From positions 1,501,121 through 1,565,120 of the forward strand of contig NZ_LT985747.1 of the NCBI RefSeq assembly GCF_900289175.1: 64,000 nt of DNA, given 5' to 3'. Positions 33,501 through 41,613 of the stretch are shown piece after piece. The position numbers were made by a program, and so were the translations under genes. Under the pieces are notes generated by a model. That model saw only the letters and a program-made list of their open reading frames with translations, had not been told where the DNA came from and ran no database searches. Source of the stretch: Paenibacillus faecalis (lineage in GTDB: Bacteria; Bacillota; Bacilli; Paenibacillales; Paenibacillaceae). Every line of letters starts with the position of its first letter. The first letter of the stretch is position 1.

Positions 33501-36230
33501 CATCAGAAACGTAGTGTCTTCAGATATCTCAATCATCTCCACACGCATCAATGGAGCCTGGTTCAGATCGAATGGCTGTACAAAATTTCGAAGCAGTTCC
33601 GGCAGATCATTCTGTTTACCTTTTGAAAAACTTAGTGTCAGCTCCACTTCATCTTCAATTACCTGCTGAAAATGGCCCTGATCATATGTAAAGCGGGTTC
33701 TTAACAATTCGTGGCGCTGGCATAACCGACTCAATGCATCGTATAGAAGGTTCAAATCAAGCTTGCCTTCGACCCTTACCACAAACGGAACATTATAGGC
33801 CACGCTGTCCGCATTCATCTGCTGAATGATATACATCCTCTTCTGTGTATAGCTCATAGGATAGCTGCTGTTGGCAGACTGCTGCACTTCAAGCGGCTCG
33901 TATGAGATATCAGTCTTTTCAAAAGAATTTGTGATCAAATGATGTAACTGACGTGCTGTTGGGGCATTGAACACATCGCGAATCGCTAGCCTTGTCCCAT
34001 ATTTTTGCTCTACTAAATTCACAAGCCTTGTTGCCCTCAAAGAATTGCCGCCTAATTCAAAAAAACTATCATCCATACCAATGACCGAGATACCGAGCAC
34101 TTCCTCAAAAATTGCAATCAGTCCAGCTTCCGATGGATTGCTTGGAGCCACATAGGCCTTTAAGCTTATGAACTCCGGTTTAGGGAGCGCCTGTTTATCC
34201 AGCTTTCCATTTTTGGTTACGGGCAGGCTGTCCAGTTTAAGAATTTGCGAAGGAATCATATATTCAGGCATAAATTCGCTTAATTTTTCTTTGATCTGAC
34301 GAGTGTCCAATGTATCGCTACCTATAACATAACCGCATAAATACGGATAACCGTAATCTTCCCTCTTGATCACAACAGCATTGTATACACCGTCGATGCT
34401 GCGAAGCTTGCTGCTCACCTCAGCCAGCTCGATCCGATAACCTCTAATTTTGACCTGATCATCGAGCCTTCCCAAATATTTAAGCGTCCCCCCTTCCATC
34501 CAACATGCCAGATCTCCTGTACGATACATTTTCTCGCCAGGTATATATGGGTTGTCTACAAATCGTTCTTTCGTTAATTCTGGTTTATTAATATAACCTC
34601 GGGTAACTCCATCTCCTCCGATATATAATTCCCCTGGCATGCCTACACCGCAGATCCCATTGTCATTTATGATATAAATAGAAGTATTGGATATTGGTTT
34701 TCCAATATGCACCTCATCCAGACACTCATCCGTTGGAATCATGTAGGATGTAGCAAATACGGTAGCCTCGGTTGGACCGTAACAGTTAACTAGCTGAGTT
34801 CTTCCTCTGGAGCCCTCATTAAAACGCTTGGCCAACTCTAGCGGCATTGCCTCTCCCGAAAGCACAATGCGCTTCAGTGATGAAAGATCGTCCCAATCAG
34901 CTATCAGCGTGAACTCTTCCAATACAGAAGGTACAAAGGATGTACGAGTCACCTTGTATTCCTTAATGGCCTTCATGATTTGGACAGGCTCTTTCTCATC
35001 TTCCTTGGGTAATAACACCACTTTGGCACCAGCCAAACATCCCACAAAAATTTCCCAAATAGATAAATCAAAAGCATAAGTCGTTTTATGTAAAATAATA
35101 TCCTCTGGCGAAAATCCATCCTGCAGCATCCATTGGGTAAAGTTGACCAGATTCCGATTTTCAACCATAACCCCTTTGGGAAAACCTGTAGTTCCCGAAG
35201 TATAAATGACATAGGCCAAATTACCTGGGGCTGATATATGCTCCAAATTGTCTGCCCGTCCTTCATCCCCGATGGATAATGGAATTATAATGATATCTTC
35301 CTTCGCAGCTAGAATTCCCCGATATTTCTCTTCAATCAGCACCACCGACACTTTACTGTTCTCCAATAAATAATGTATACGCTGAACAGGTAGTTCCGGA
35401 TCAATAGGCAAATAAGCTGCACCGGATTTTAACACCCCGTATAGACCAACCATCATCGGAATCGACCTGTCTGTTATAACCCCTACAATGACATCCGGCT
35501 TTGCTCCTGCCTCCCTCAAGATTTGTCCAACACGATTAGCTCTTGAATTGAACTCCCTATAAGTTAGAGTCTCTTCTTTAAATTCCAGAGCAATGTGGTC
35601 CGAATGCTTGTCCACCTGTTCCTCGAACAACTCAATATAAGTTCTGTCCTTGCAATTGTTGCTGTAATTATCATTGAACTGAGCCAATACCTCCTCCATC
35701 TCAGTCTCACCGATCAGTCTGATTTCTTTAAGAGCAACTGATGTATTATGTAGCATCTGCGCGATTATTGTGGATAACCGTAAATGTATTCGTTCCAGCA
35801 TCCTTTCAGTGATGGAATCCGAATGAATACGATATGCAATCCAAAAGAGATCCATTTCTTGACTAATGGCCGCAGTTATATCATGTCCGTCGCCTGTTCT
35901 CATACCTCCTGATAAATCCATCAAAATGTTCATATTATCGGAAGCATGATCCCATTGAGAAACATTCTTTAGATTTTCATCAAAAATTTGACTTAAAAAG
36001 TCTAACACAGACTTCTCCATATCAACTTGGATATTTAGCGGGAAAATAGTCCCGGAAGGGTCTTTAATCCTAACATCAGCATTATTACCTGTCATGAGGC
36101 TGTGATAGTAACCCCATATAACGGCATATAAGCGGGTTATATCCACATGATGAAGTACACAGAAATGCTTGATCCGTTGTGACAATGATTCCTCCAAACT
36201 AAATCTGAAAGCGTGCCTAAGTTCGACCAT
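27600..36230 (-). CDS. Nonribosomal peptide synthetase, three modules ((partial C)-A-T-C-A-T-C-A-T)
   Basis: A 2,876-aa synthetase. The ATG at 36230 (MVELRHAFRF) follows GAAAGGAGAGAG; earlier codons lack a site. Residues 1-200 look like the C-terminal lobe of a condensation domain without the HHxxxDG motif. Then come A1 205-690, T1 (GGNS), C 800-1230, A2 1255-1745, T2, C 1850-2285, A3 2300-2785 and T3. The two full C domains carry HHIIFDDG and HHIIFDEG. Specificity residues read by alignment to GrsA: A1 DLWSVSCVFK and A2 DGWAYALVTK (not assignable), A3 DAFWIGGTFK (the classic valine code). It probably starts the chain and hands a tripeptide to the second synthetase, with which it is translationally coupled. 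Its 5' third is visibly AT-richer. Confidence 0.95.
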   Translation of the reverse strand: MVELRHAFRFSLEESLSQRIKHFCVLHHVDITRLYAVIWGYYHSLMTGNNADVRIKDPSGTIFPLNIQVDMEKSVLDFLSQIFDENLKNVSQWDHASDNMNILMDLSGGMRTGDGHDITAAISQEMDLFWIAYRIHSDSITERMLERIHLRLSTIIAQMLHNTSVALKEIRLIGETEMEEVLAQFNDNYSNNCKDRTYIELFEEQVDKHSDHIALEFKEETLTYREFNSRANRVGQILREAGAKPDVIVGVITDRSIPMMVGLYGVLKSGAAYLPIDPELPVQRIHYLLENSKVSVVLIEEKYRGILAAKEDIIIIPLSIGDEGRADNLEHISAPGNLAYVIYTSGTTGFPKGVMVENRNLVNFTQWMLQDGFSPEDIILHKTTYAFDLSIWEIFVGCLAGAKVVLLPKEDEKEPVQIMKAIKEYKVTRTSFVPSVLEEFTLIADWDDLSSLKRIVLSGEAMPLELAKRFNEGSRGRTQLVNCYGPTEATVFATSYMIPTDECLDEVHIGKPISNTSIYIINDNGICGVGMPGELYIGGDGVTRGYINKPELTKERFVDNPYIPGEKMYRTGDLACWMEGGTLKYLGRLDDQVKIRGYRIELAEVSSKLRSIDGVYNAVVIKREDYGYPYLCGYVIGSDTLDTRQIKEKLSEFMPEYMIPSQILKLDSLPVTKNGKLDKQALPKPEFISLKAYVAPSNPSEAGLIAIFEEVLGISVIGMDDSFFELGGNSLRATRLVNLVEQKYGTRLAIRDVFNAPTARQLHHLITNSFEKTDISYEPLEVQQSANSSYPMSYTQKRMYIIQQMNADSVAYNVPFVVRVEGKLDLNLLYDALSRLCQRHELLRTRFTYDQGHFQQVIEDEVELTLSFSKGKQNDLPELLRNFVQPFDLNQAPLMRVEMIEISEDTTFLMFDLHHIIFDDGSKTILLQDLARYYNRDELPPLKVQYKDYSSWHNTRDMQAQESYWLEQYAGDIPVLDLKTDYPRPQQQSFEGSSITTYLNTEVKEIMKQWSRNSGMTEYMILLSCFMYLLSRYSRQDEIIVGSPIAGRVHPETEHMLGMFVNTLAMKGNLREEQTFRELFHQVREQCLKAYEHQEYPFERLVEKTGVERDPSRNPLFDVMFVLQNHEKTPVSIGGLDCSFVSTDSVAASFDLTLSVEEVPEGYALNWEYCTSLFHEATICAMAEHFSHVVKHALQNPDQRITQIELLSTDEKNRILKAFNDTVFPLPEQQTIVTLFEEQAARSPERIAVEHEMKALSYGELNARANSVAQRLRDLGTGPDQIVGLVLERSIEMIIGMIGILKAGGAYLPIDPSYPVERIRYMLQDSRVQCILTGHGSEKAAVSLHEMTVINLLENSEVSEMNAEPVATPEHLAYVIYTSGTTGTPKGVMIEHRNVVNQSIWQMTEGNYGPDSVIIQKTTHVFDGSVWEIFPCLLAGSRLRIVSDWQHQDPEQLLELMPYSHIALIPSMLRIVLEYAEAHNKVEPLMNVERLYLAAEPVTLDLLQKYEGLTGGSIDRLSNLYGPTEATVTATAYYFKEGDQTSRVLIGKPIFNTRVYILNGDQLCGIGMPGELCIAGAGVARGYLNLPDLTAEKFVDDPFYPGERMYRTGDLACWTHQGDIEFLGRIGEQVKIRGFRVEIGEVESRLRQVEGVQDAAVISLEDKGELFLSGYVVGQNLPDMQDIRTGLSEILPAYMVPSYITELTSLPLTTNGKINKRALPKPHIERVKESSEAGNEIEAVVQEAFRQTLGIEHVHHDDSFFDLGGHSLRAMRLINFLEKRLNQRLTLREILTAKTVRNLSRLIMTAQSTSHYDPIEVQPREGSYPMSSVQRRIYLIHEMQGGDITYNIPFMFKTDALDMERLERAFVRLCQRHEPLRTSFHSKEGDFLQIIHDQVSFKLEHVEANQNDASAMMQQFVRPFDLTAAPLFRAGVSKVSADEHIVILDIHHIIFDEGSKKSLISDLLHLYNGEELPELRLQYKDYAVWESRQDLSKQEQYWLKEFAEELPILDLQTDFPRPRQQSHKGSSIDYLLDTSSSEAIKQLARHHGVTEYVVLMSVFMLLMNRYSRQNTIVVGSPVSGRVHPDTDEMVGMFVNTLAIKGIIHPEDTFLTFVQQIQDKVLAAGENQEYPFDALVENIVPERDPSRNPIFDVVFVSNDQQLEFSAGTTRLLPMHSSSLASTFDLTVSMAETGQGYTLHWEYCTDLFREETIKRMASHYQVLLANALSNSQKEMRLYPMLTPQEEHFILNEFNATDTAYPSDRSMVDLFVDQVTHTPEKLAVVSEEEQVTYRELHERSGRLASQLQALGVKRGEYVGIMVERQVSTIVGILGILKAGGAYMPIDPKYPERRVTYMLGDSGTKVVLTGEREVPLLADEVEVVQVSLGAVAGGTCEAVETETDIEAGEAGLTGERFEAGPAKAGDVAYLIYTSGTTGEPKGVMIEHRSVNRLVKQTNYVDFTDVRILQTGSLSFDASTFEIWGALLNGGTLFLMEEEILMDPVSLKEAITRYEINTMWLTVSLFNYIVTEHVEAFDPLTQLIIGGEQVSSRHVQLLRERNGDIRLVNGYGPTESTTFAVTFDIGKGGSAPIPIGKPISNTQVYVLNESGLCGIGVPGEICISGPGLARGYLNQPEQTAERFLSHPLLPGQRIYRTGDLGCWRADGNIEYLGRLDQQVKIRGFRIELEEIAGQLRKFPDVQDAAVMVWEENGEKFLCGYIAATSRLDLARVRGYMEEELPSYMVPSHLEQLVQLPVTANGKLDHKALPKPDFATLSGKIYHPPTDAVETAVAEVFREVLGVDRISIDDNFFELGGHSLRATKVVNAIDQALGVRLSLRQILMERTVRNLSQIIRARLEDSQNLPSTSMHSQIAIAVEEED

Positions 36231-36392
36231 GCACTCTCTCTCCTTTCGAGAAATTACATTTTTTGAATATTTTAAATAAATCCAAAAAAAAATCTCTAAC
36301 TTCAAAATATAGTCTTAAATAACCATATTCTTCAGAAAAAGAGATTTTCCTTCATAATCTTCCATATTGTCAAATAATCTTATATATTAGCT

Positions 36393-37106
36393 TTAGACAT
36401 TCAGAATCGGCTGTATCAATTCAGTTGTGATTGCCTCATTTATCTTTTTTGCTACATCCTTCACCTCGGTGTGAATAAAAAAGTGATGATTGCCCATATG
36501 ATGATACATGCAAAACTTCGAGGTCAGAGCAGCCCAGTCATAGATTTGCCCCTGTTGATTCTCCTGATCGGAAAACAGCACTGTGATATTGGTGCTAATC
36601 AGTTCTCTGGATTCCTTGTACTTATACCGGGAGTATAGCCTGAGATCGCCCAGAAATTTAGGCATTACCCAGTCCAGCAAATCCTGATACTCCGTTTTGG
36701 GCAAAGTCCATCCCATGATTTTCAGGTTAGCCTCCAGCCGTTTCCGCGCCGTTACATCATCAAAATCATAGGGAACATGTCGGTTAGGCGGTACATGTGC
36801 TGCAAAAAACATGTGTATCGGTTTTCTATCTGTTCGCCGGACAATCTCATAATAGACTTCGTAAGCGATCAAGCTACCCATGCTATAACCAAAAATAGCA
36901 AAGGGCTGATCATTGGTTAACCTTATGATTTGTGTAACTACCTCGTTAAGCATTTCATCAAAAGTATCATTTTTTTCAATATCTATAACATGGTTATATT
37001 CAACAGGAATGATCTCAATCCAGTCCGATAAGCCCAAGGCTAGATCATGGAACATGGATGAGTTCCCCCCAGCATAAGGCAAGCAAAACAATTGGACCCT
37101 TTTCAT
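36393..37106 (-). CDS. Type II thioesterase of the NRPS cluster
   Basis: A 237-aa alpha/beta hydrolase whose ATG follows GGAGGGGAAAG. It opens with FCLPYAGGNSSMF, the family signature. The nucleophile elbow is IFGYSMGSLIAYE (Ser about residue 86), and the catalytic His lies in GNHHFFIH near the C-terminus. Type II thioesterases remove wrongly primed or stalled acyl groups from carrier domains. It is the only thioesterase in the locus, so it might also help with release, although editing is the usual role. It sits 39 bp after the MFS gene and 162 bp before the first synthetase; that gap has a TTGACA hexamer but no convincing promoter. Confidence 0.93.
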   Translation of the reverse strand: MKRVQLFCLPYAGGNSSMFHDLALGLSDWIEIIPVEYNHVIDIEKNDTFDEMLNEVVTQIIRLTNDQPFAIFGYSMGSLIAYEVYYEIVRRTDRKPIHMFFAAHVPPNRHVPYDFDDVTARKRLEANLKIMGWTLPKTEYQDLLDWVMPKFLGDLRLYSRYKYKESRELISTNITVLFSDQENQQGQIYDWAALTSKFCMYHHMGNHHFFIHTEVKDVAKKINEAITTELIQPILNV

Positions 37107-37145
37107 TTTTGTACTCTTTCCCCTCCCACTGGATTACAATCTATG

Positions 37146-38420
37146 TTAAGCATTGGAAGTCAGCGGTTCTTCTCTCTTTGCACGGAACACCAGCAGTTTT
37201 TTCATAATGATGGAGATCATGATTGTGATAAACCCAATCGCCAAGACGAGGATATATAAGCGGTCTGTAAACTGATCCATCAATGTACCCATTACAATTT
37301 GACCGATCGGAACCGCGCATGTCGAAATGGTTAGAAGAATGGCCATTACCTTGCCAAGTAGAGCATTCGGTGTTTGCTGCTGCAGTAGAGTAGTGAAAAA
37401 TATGTTTACCAGAGTAAGAACAAACATGATTAGCATGGCACATAAGGAAAACACGATATATTCCAAAAAGGGGACGTCACCTGCACTCAGGAAGGTCGGA
37501 TAAATAGCACCTGCCATCGGAATAAATATGATTCCGCAGCCTAGAAAGCACATGTACAGATTACTCACCTTGAGCTTGCCCGCGATCCAGCCTATGGCCG
37601 CAGCAGCCATAATCATGCTTAATGAAATTCCCCCTTGGGTGTAGCCAAAATACTGATCATCCATATTCATCAGCACTTTAACAATATAGGGAATACCCAC
37701 TAGAAACAGCGGCGTAATAAACAGGTTGATGGAAGCGGCGATCAGAATGATTTTCAACAGAAACGGATTGTCTTTACGAATATAATTAAAACCAGCCGAC
37801 AGATCCATAACGATTGTTTTGAAAGTACCGTGCTGTCGTACCTTTGGAGTAAAGGGCATCCTGATAAAGCACTCGATGATCGCGGCTATTAAAAAGCATA
37901 TAAAGGTAATGCCTACAATCATCTTGATGCCTGTAAAGCCGTATAACAATCCTCCTAAAACAGGCCCCGCAAAATTGGTGATTGCATTGATTCCAGAGAC
38001 TGCGCCATTCGCTTTAATCAGGTCCTTCTCTTCAACCAATACCGGTATGCTTGCCTGTACTGTCGGTTGGTAAAATGTGCTCACTAAGGCCAGAATCGTC
38101 ATAACAATCCCGATCAGCGGTACCATATCTTGACTCAAATAGAGAAAAACCAGTAAGCCTCCAGTAACCATGCTGCTGATCAGATCAAACAGAACCATTA
38201 AGTTTCTGCGATTCATTCGGTCAGCAATTACTCCTCCTATGGGAGACAGTAGTATGGTGGGCAATGTTGAAATTGCCAACAGCAATGCAAAAATCTCAGC
38301 TGAACCTGTTAGGTCAAGAATAAACAGCGACAAAGCAAAACGAAGAATGGAGCTTCCGAACAAGGTAATAATCTGTCCAATCAGGATCAAATTAAAATCA
38401 CGACTAAATCCTAATTTGAT
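37146..38420 (-). CDS. MFS exporter, probably initiating at a non-ATG codon
   Basis: The family-like N-terminus (IKLGFSRDFNLILIGQ) extends ten residues upstream of the first TTG at 38390. It begins at an ATC (38418-38420) 7 nt after AGGAGG. A TTG start at 38390 has no ribosome site. The about 424-aa product has 12 predicted membrane helices and the MFS loop motif GGVIADRMNRRNLM between helices 2 and 3. It resembles the macrolide/drug-efflux (MefA-like) branch. Placed 39 bp before the thioesterase gene, it likely exports the peptide or protects the producer. The start codon is inferred, and an ATG-to-ATC change could weaken expression. Confidence 0.85.
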   Translation of the reverse strand: MKLGFSRDFNLILIGQIITLFGSSILRFALSLFILDLTGSAEIFALLLAISTLPTILLSPIGGVIADRMNRRNLMVLFDLISSMVTGGLLVFLYLSQDMVPLIGIVMTILALVSTFYQPTVQASIPVLVEEKDLIKANGAVSGINAITNFAGPVLGGLLYGFTGIKMIVGITFICFLIAAIIECFIRMPFTPKVRQHGTFKTIVMDLSAGFNYIRKDNPFLLKIILIAASINLFITPLFLVGIPYIVKVLMNMDDQYFGYTQGGISLSMIMAAAAIGWIAGKLKVSNLYMCFLGCGIIFIPMAGAIYPTFLSAGDVPFLEYIVFSLCAMLIMFVLTLVNIFFTTLLQQQTPNALLGKVMAILLTISTCAVPIGQIVMGTLMDQFTDRLYILVLAIGFITIMISIIMKKLLVFRAKREEPLTSNA

Positions 38421-38449
38421 AACAATCCCTCCTCACATTCATCGCGAGT

Positions 38450-38620
38450 CTACCTGAATTGATAATTGATAAAGGCACTAATAATTGCACAGATCCCGAA
38501 CAAAATGAACCACCCCGCCCATTTGTTCTTGACCCGCTTTCGACGGCTATCCAGCAACCCCCAAATACCGATCAGCAGCACAATGACAGAAAAGGTAATC
38601 CCCACGATCCAGCCTGCCAT
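38450..38620 (-). CDS. Small two-helix membrane protein (PLDc_N-like)
   Basis: A 56-aa protein beginning MAGWIVGITFSVIVLL after AGAAGGAGGG. Two hydrophobic segments flank a basic loop (DSRRKRVKNKW). The pattern resembles the short PLDc_N membrane proteins. It sits within the export operon between the DUF4097-like gene and the MFS gene, 29 bp from the latter. Function unknown; an accessory or immunity role is possible. Confidence 0.6.
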   Translation of the reverse strand: MAGWIVGITFSVIVLLIGIWGLLDSRRKRVKNKWAGWFILFGICAIISAFINYQFR

Positions 38621-38666
38621 CTTCTTAACCCTCCTTCTATTCTCTAACCTGAAATTCATTTCGTTC

Positions 38667-39479
38667 CTAGGTATCCGGGTGATCGTTACCCTTTATCGCT
38701 TTCAAGTGGACAGTGCCTCCCCGAATATCAATCCTTATCGTTTTGGTTCCATTTTTATAGACATATCGCCCTTTTTCTCCATTTATCGTTGTTACATGAA
38801 ATTCATTTTTGAATTTACCTGACCGTTGATTTAGCAGAAGTTCAAATCCCTCATTGTCTGGGATAGCAATTACGGTTTTTGCACCAGTAGACACCGTATT
38901 TATGCTTTCTGGCATCGTCAGGCATTCCAAGTTTATGCCCCTTCCCGAGTTCGTAGTTTCAACTTGAAGGAATTGTCCGGACATCTGAACCTTGGTTGCG
39001 GTAGACTGAACCTTGAGCCTCTCTACCTTAAGATCCTTTCCGGTAATGTTCGAACCAGTGGCATGGAGTTCAAGCTCCTTGATGTCTCCAGATAATACTG
39101 CATTCCCCGAAGTGATTTTGCACTGACAACGGAGGACTTGAATAGTGTCGATAAATAGATTCCCTCCTGTCATGCTTACCATCAAGGCATCGAAAAGTCT
39201 GTTCGGAACATGGACTTCAAGCTCCGTCCTACCGAGGTTCAATCCGATAGGCAGCCCTTTTTTTCTCCCGTCAGAAATCATCAGTCTGTCGCCCTGTACG
39301 GACACTTCCAATAGTTTTCGTTCAGGATAACGGGTGCCTGCAAGCTGTACAACATGGATCGACTCGTCCTTACTGGGGAAGATTCGAATGTCTCCTGACA
39401 GCCAGTAAACATGAAAGTGTGTAACGGGTTGATCGATAACTTCCTGCTTGCGAATGGTAAGTCCGCTGCTCATCTGCAT
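38667..39479 (-). CDS. DUF4097-like beta-strand repeat protein
   Basis: A 270-aa protein with a GGGGGATAAAAG site before the ATG. It has no signal peptide or membrane helix. It is made of short alternating beta strands (LEVSVQGDRLMISDG, LQVETTNSGRG, FHVTTINGEKGRY) of the kind seen in DUF4097 head-GIN-like proteins. These are often co-transcribed with ABC-2 type transporters and envelope-stress genes in Bacillota. It lies between the ABC permease and the small membrane protein. Its role in this cluster is unknown. Confidence 0.65.
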   Translation of the reverse strand: MQMSSGLTIRKQEVIDQPVTHFHVYWLSGDIRIFPSKDESIHVVQLAGTRYPERKLLEVSVQGDRLMISDGRKKGLPIGLNLGRTELEVHVPNRLFDALMVSMTGGNLFIDTIQVLRCQCKITSGNAVLSGDIKELELHATGSNITGKDLKVERLKVQSTATKVQMSGQFLQVETTNSGRGINLECLTMPESINTVSTGAKTVIAIPDNEGFELLLNQRSGKFKNEFHVTTINGEKGRYVYKNGTKTIRIDIRGGTVHLKAIKGNDHPDT

Positions 39480-39515
39480 ATCTTTTATCCCCCGATTCTT
39501 GGATATAAGTTTCGT

Positions 39516-40214
39516 CTAATCTGTCTCCATCGTATGAACTCTCTGCATCAACTCAATGACAACAGATGTACCGGCAACGATCAATATGACAGTGAGAACC
39601 AGCAAAAGCAAACTGTTTTGAAGACTGCCAATAACAGCATTCCCAACAATCGCACATAACAAGAAAGAAGATACGATTGCAGCAGGCGTCGATTTTCGAA
39701 CAAAACCGATTCTCATGGCAATGAGACTGATTACGTTCGCACTGACGATCAGTACAAAGATCGTTGAAAGCATAGATATAAACAAATCCAGAGATAACCG
39801 GTCATTGACAATGGGTACAAATGATTCAGTTACACTGAATATCAGCAGTGGCACAATACTTCCCAAAATCATTGCTACCATGGAAAAAACGGAGACCAGT
39901 ATAATTTTAGCCAACAGCATTTTTTTTCGATTGACCGGATAAGTAAACAGCAAGAGTAGCCGATTTCCGGCGTATTCCTCAATGACTACCCGCGAATATA
40001 TGACCGAAGACAAGATGCAAAAACAAATCATGCTGATAATGGAAGTAAACAGGAAGATGTTCGGATATGTCTGGAAATCAGGCTCCTTTTCCACCTGAGC
40101 TACATAAGATATAAAATAAATAAAAACAACAAGCCCGAGTGAAATCAAGATACTCGCCTTTACATAGGTGTGCATCCGATGCCTCTGAAGCTCGAGACGT
40201 ATGAGTTTATGCAC
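39516..40214 (-). CDS. ABC-2 type transporter permease
   Basis: A 232-aa membrane protein with six predicted helices. The GTG at 40214 (VHKLIRLELQRHRMHTY) is preferred because GGAGGG lies 7 nt upstream and it overlaps the ATPase stop. The earlier in-frame ATG at 40268 lies inside the ATPase gene. It resembles BcrB/LanF-type permeases that pair with one ATPase for self-protection against, or export of, peptide antibiotics. Co-transcribed with the ATPase and TetR genes. Confidence 0.88.
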   Translation of the reverse strand: MHKLIRLELQRHRMHTYVKASILISLGLVVFIYFISYVAQVEKEPDFQTYPNIFLFTSIISMICFCILSSVIYSRVVIEEYAGNRLLLLFTYPVNRKKMLLAKIILVSVFSMVAMILGSIVPLLIFSVTESFVPIVNDRLSLDLFISMLSTIFVLIVSANVISLIAMRIGFVRKSTPAAIVSSFLLCAIVGNAVIGSLQNSLLLLVLTVILIVAGTSVVIELMQRVHTMETD

Positions 40215-40944
40215 TCTCTGTCCCTCCGTTCGTGACCTTGAAAAAATATTCTTCCAGCCCATTTTCAAACTGTGCCTGAATGTCTGTCATGGTTTCCTCG
40301 CAAACGACGGTGCCGTTAAGAATAATTCCAATAATATCGGCAATATACTCCAATTCCGAAATGATATGACTGGAAATAAGAATGGACATTCCATGATCAT
40401 TCACCAGACTTTTGAACAAAACCCGCATCTCGCGGATGGCTAACGGATCAAGTCCATTGATTGGCTCATCCAGAATTAATAGCTGGGGCTTGTGCACAAT
40501 CGCCCTAGCAATGGCAAGCCGCTGGCGCATGCCAAGCGAGAATGTAGAGACCGGCTGCTGACCTGTATGACTCAGACCTACCATCTCAAGAACCTGACTA
40601 GCATCCCGTTCTTCCATATTCATATAAGCCAGATGGAGATCGAGATTCTTTTGGGCCGATAAATGTTCAAAAAAAACAGGAACTTCAATCAGGCTTCCTA
40701 TCCGGCTCAATACCTGATCCCTTTGGGTCAAAATATCCATCCCGAGGACTTTTGCAGTTCCTGCGGTTGGTTTAAGCAATCCCGTCAGCATCTTCATCAC
40801 GGTCGTTTTTCCCGCTCCATTAGGTCCCAAAAAACCATAGATTTTACCTTGTGGCAGATGAATTGAACAATTCCGAATAACCTCCCGGCCTGCAAAGGTT
40901 TTGACTAAGCCCTTCGCCTCAACAATCATACCGTTACTCAACAT
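40207..40944 (-). CDS. ABC transporter ATP-binding protein (BcrA-like)
   Basis: A 245-aa ATPase. The ATG at 40944 (MLSNGMIVEAKGL) follows AGGAGG by 8 nt. It has Walker A (GPNGAGKTT), signature (FSLGMRQRLAIARA), Walker B (LLILDEPINGLDP) and the switch His (ISSHIISELE). The short length and the partner permease match the BcrA/NatA drug and lantibiotic-immunity group. It overlaps the TetR stop by 11 nt and the permease start by 8 nt, so the three genes form a coupled operon. Confidence 0.93.
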   Translation of the reverse strand: MLSNGMIVEAKGLVKTFAGREVIRNCSIHLPQGKIYGFLGPNGAGKTTVMKMLTGLLKPTAGTAKVLGMDILTQRDQVLSRIGSLIEVPVFFEHLSAQKNLDLHLAYMNMEERDASQVLEMVGLSHTGQQPVSTFSLGMRQRLAIARAIVHKPQLLILDEPINGLDPLAIREMRVLFKSLVNDHGMSILISSHIISELEYIADIIGIILNGTVVCEETMTDIQAQFENGLEEYFFKVTNGGTESA

Positions 40945-41599
40945 CCACATAGCCTCCTGTATGGGCATGGCGATCCGTAATTCGCTGGATCAACTGATCA
41001 CTTACAATGTCCGCCCCCATGAGCCGCATCATATGCTGTAAGAACTTTAGACGCTCGAGCGTCTGCTCGCGGTTCCGCTCAAAGAGCAGAGGGTTGATCC
41101 AAATGTTAACCAGAAGCATGAAAATTTCTGCACATTCCAAGGGATACTCAACAACGATGGAGCCATCACGTTTGCCCTCCTGCATAATATCGGCAATAAT
41201 CAGAGCATCCTTCTGCACCCCCTTCTTAATTCCGGCCAGGACAAACTGCGGATTCTTAATCTGTGTGCTTAATACCTGATCAATGGAGTTGGATTGAATG
41301 CCGGGATCGATAATGATATTTTCCAAAATGTTAACCAGCTTCTCCCTTGCAGTGGGTGCATGCGTATTCCGGATTAATTCGATGAACATGTTCTCAGCTC
41401 GCCCAAGCTCCTTTTTCATCACCGCCGTCAAAATGTCTTCCTTCGACTTGAAGTGATGATAAATGGCTCCTTTAGATATGCCAAGCTCATCAATAATGTC
41501 CTGAATGCTGGTTTTTTCGTATCCCTTCTCGGTAAACATCCGGGTGGAAACTGTCAAAATCTGGTCCAATGTTTGCTCGGGGTATTTGTTTCTGGCCAT
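40934..41599 (-). CDS. TetR-family regulator of the export operon
   Basis: A 221-aa repressor-type protein. Residues 8-55 form the TetR HTH (ILTVSTRMFTEKGYEKTS, then ELGISKGAIYHHFKSKEDIL). The rest is helical and variable, as expected for ligand binding. The ATG follows GAGGAGG. A palindrome with ACATACC/GGTATGT arms lies 15 bp upstream and is the likely operator. It is the first gene of a run that includes the ABC exporter and possibly the NRPS genes. Confidence 0.93.
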   Translation of the reverse strand: MARNKYPEQTLDQILTVSTRMFTEKGYEKTSIQDIIDELGISKGAIYHHFKSKEDILTAVMKKELGRAENMFIELIRNTHAPTAREKLVNILENIIIDPGIQSNSIDQVLSTQIKNPQFVLAGIKKGVQKDALIIADIMQEGKRDGSIVVEYPLECAEIFMLLVNIWINPLLFERNREQTLERLKFLQHMMRLMGADIVSDQLIQRITDRHAHTGGYVDVE

Positions 41600-41613
41600 A
41601 GTAACCTCCTCTT

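Noticed and set aside
36231..36392. TTGACA near 36370 as a promoter of the first synthetase
   Set aside because: No -10 hexamer lies at the proper distance, so an internal promoter was not annotated.
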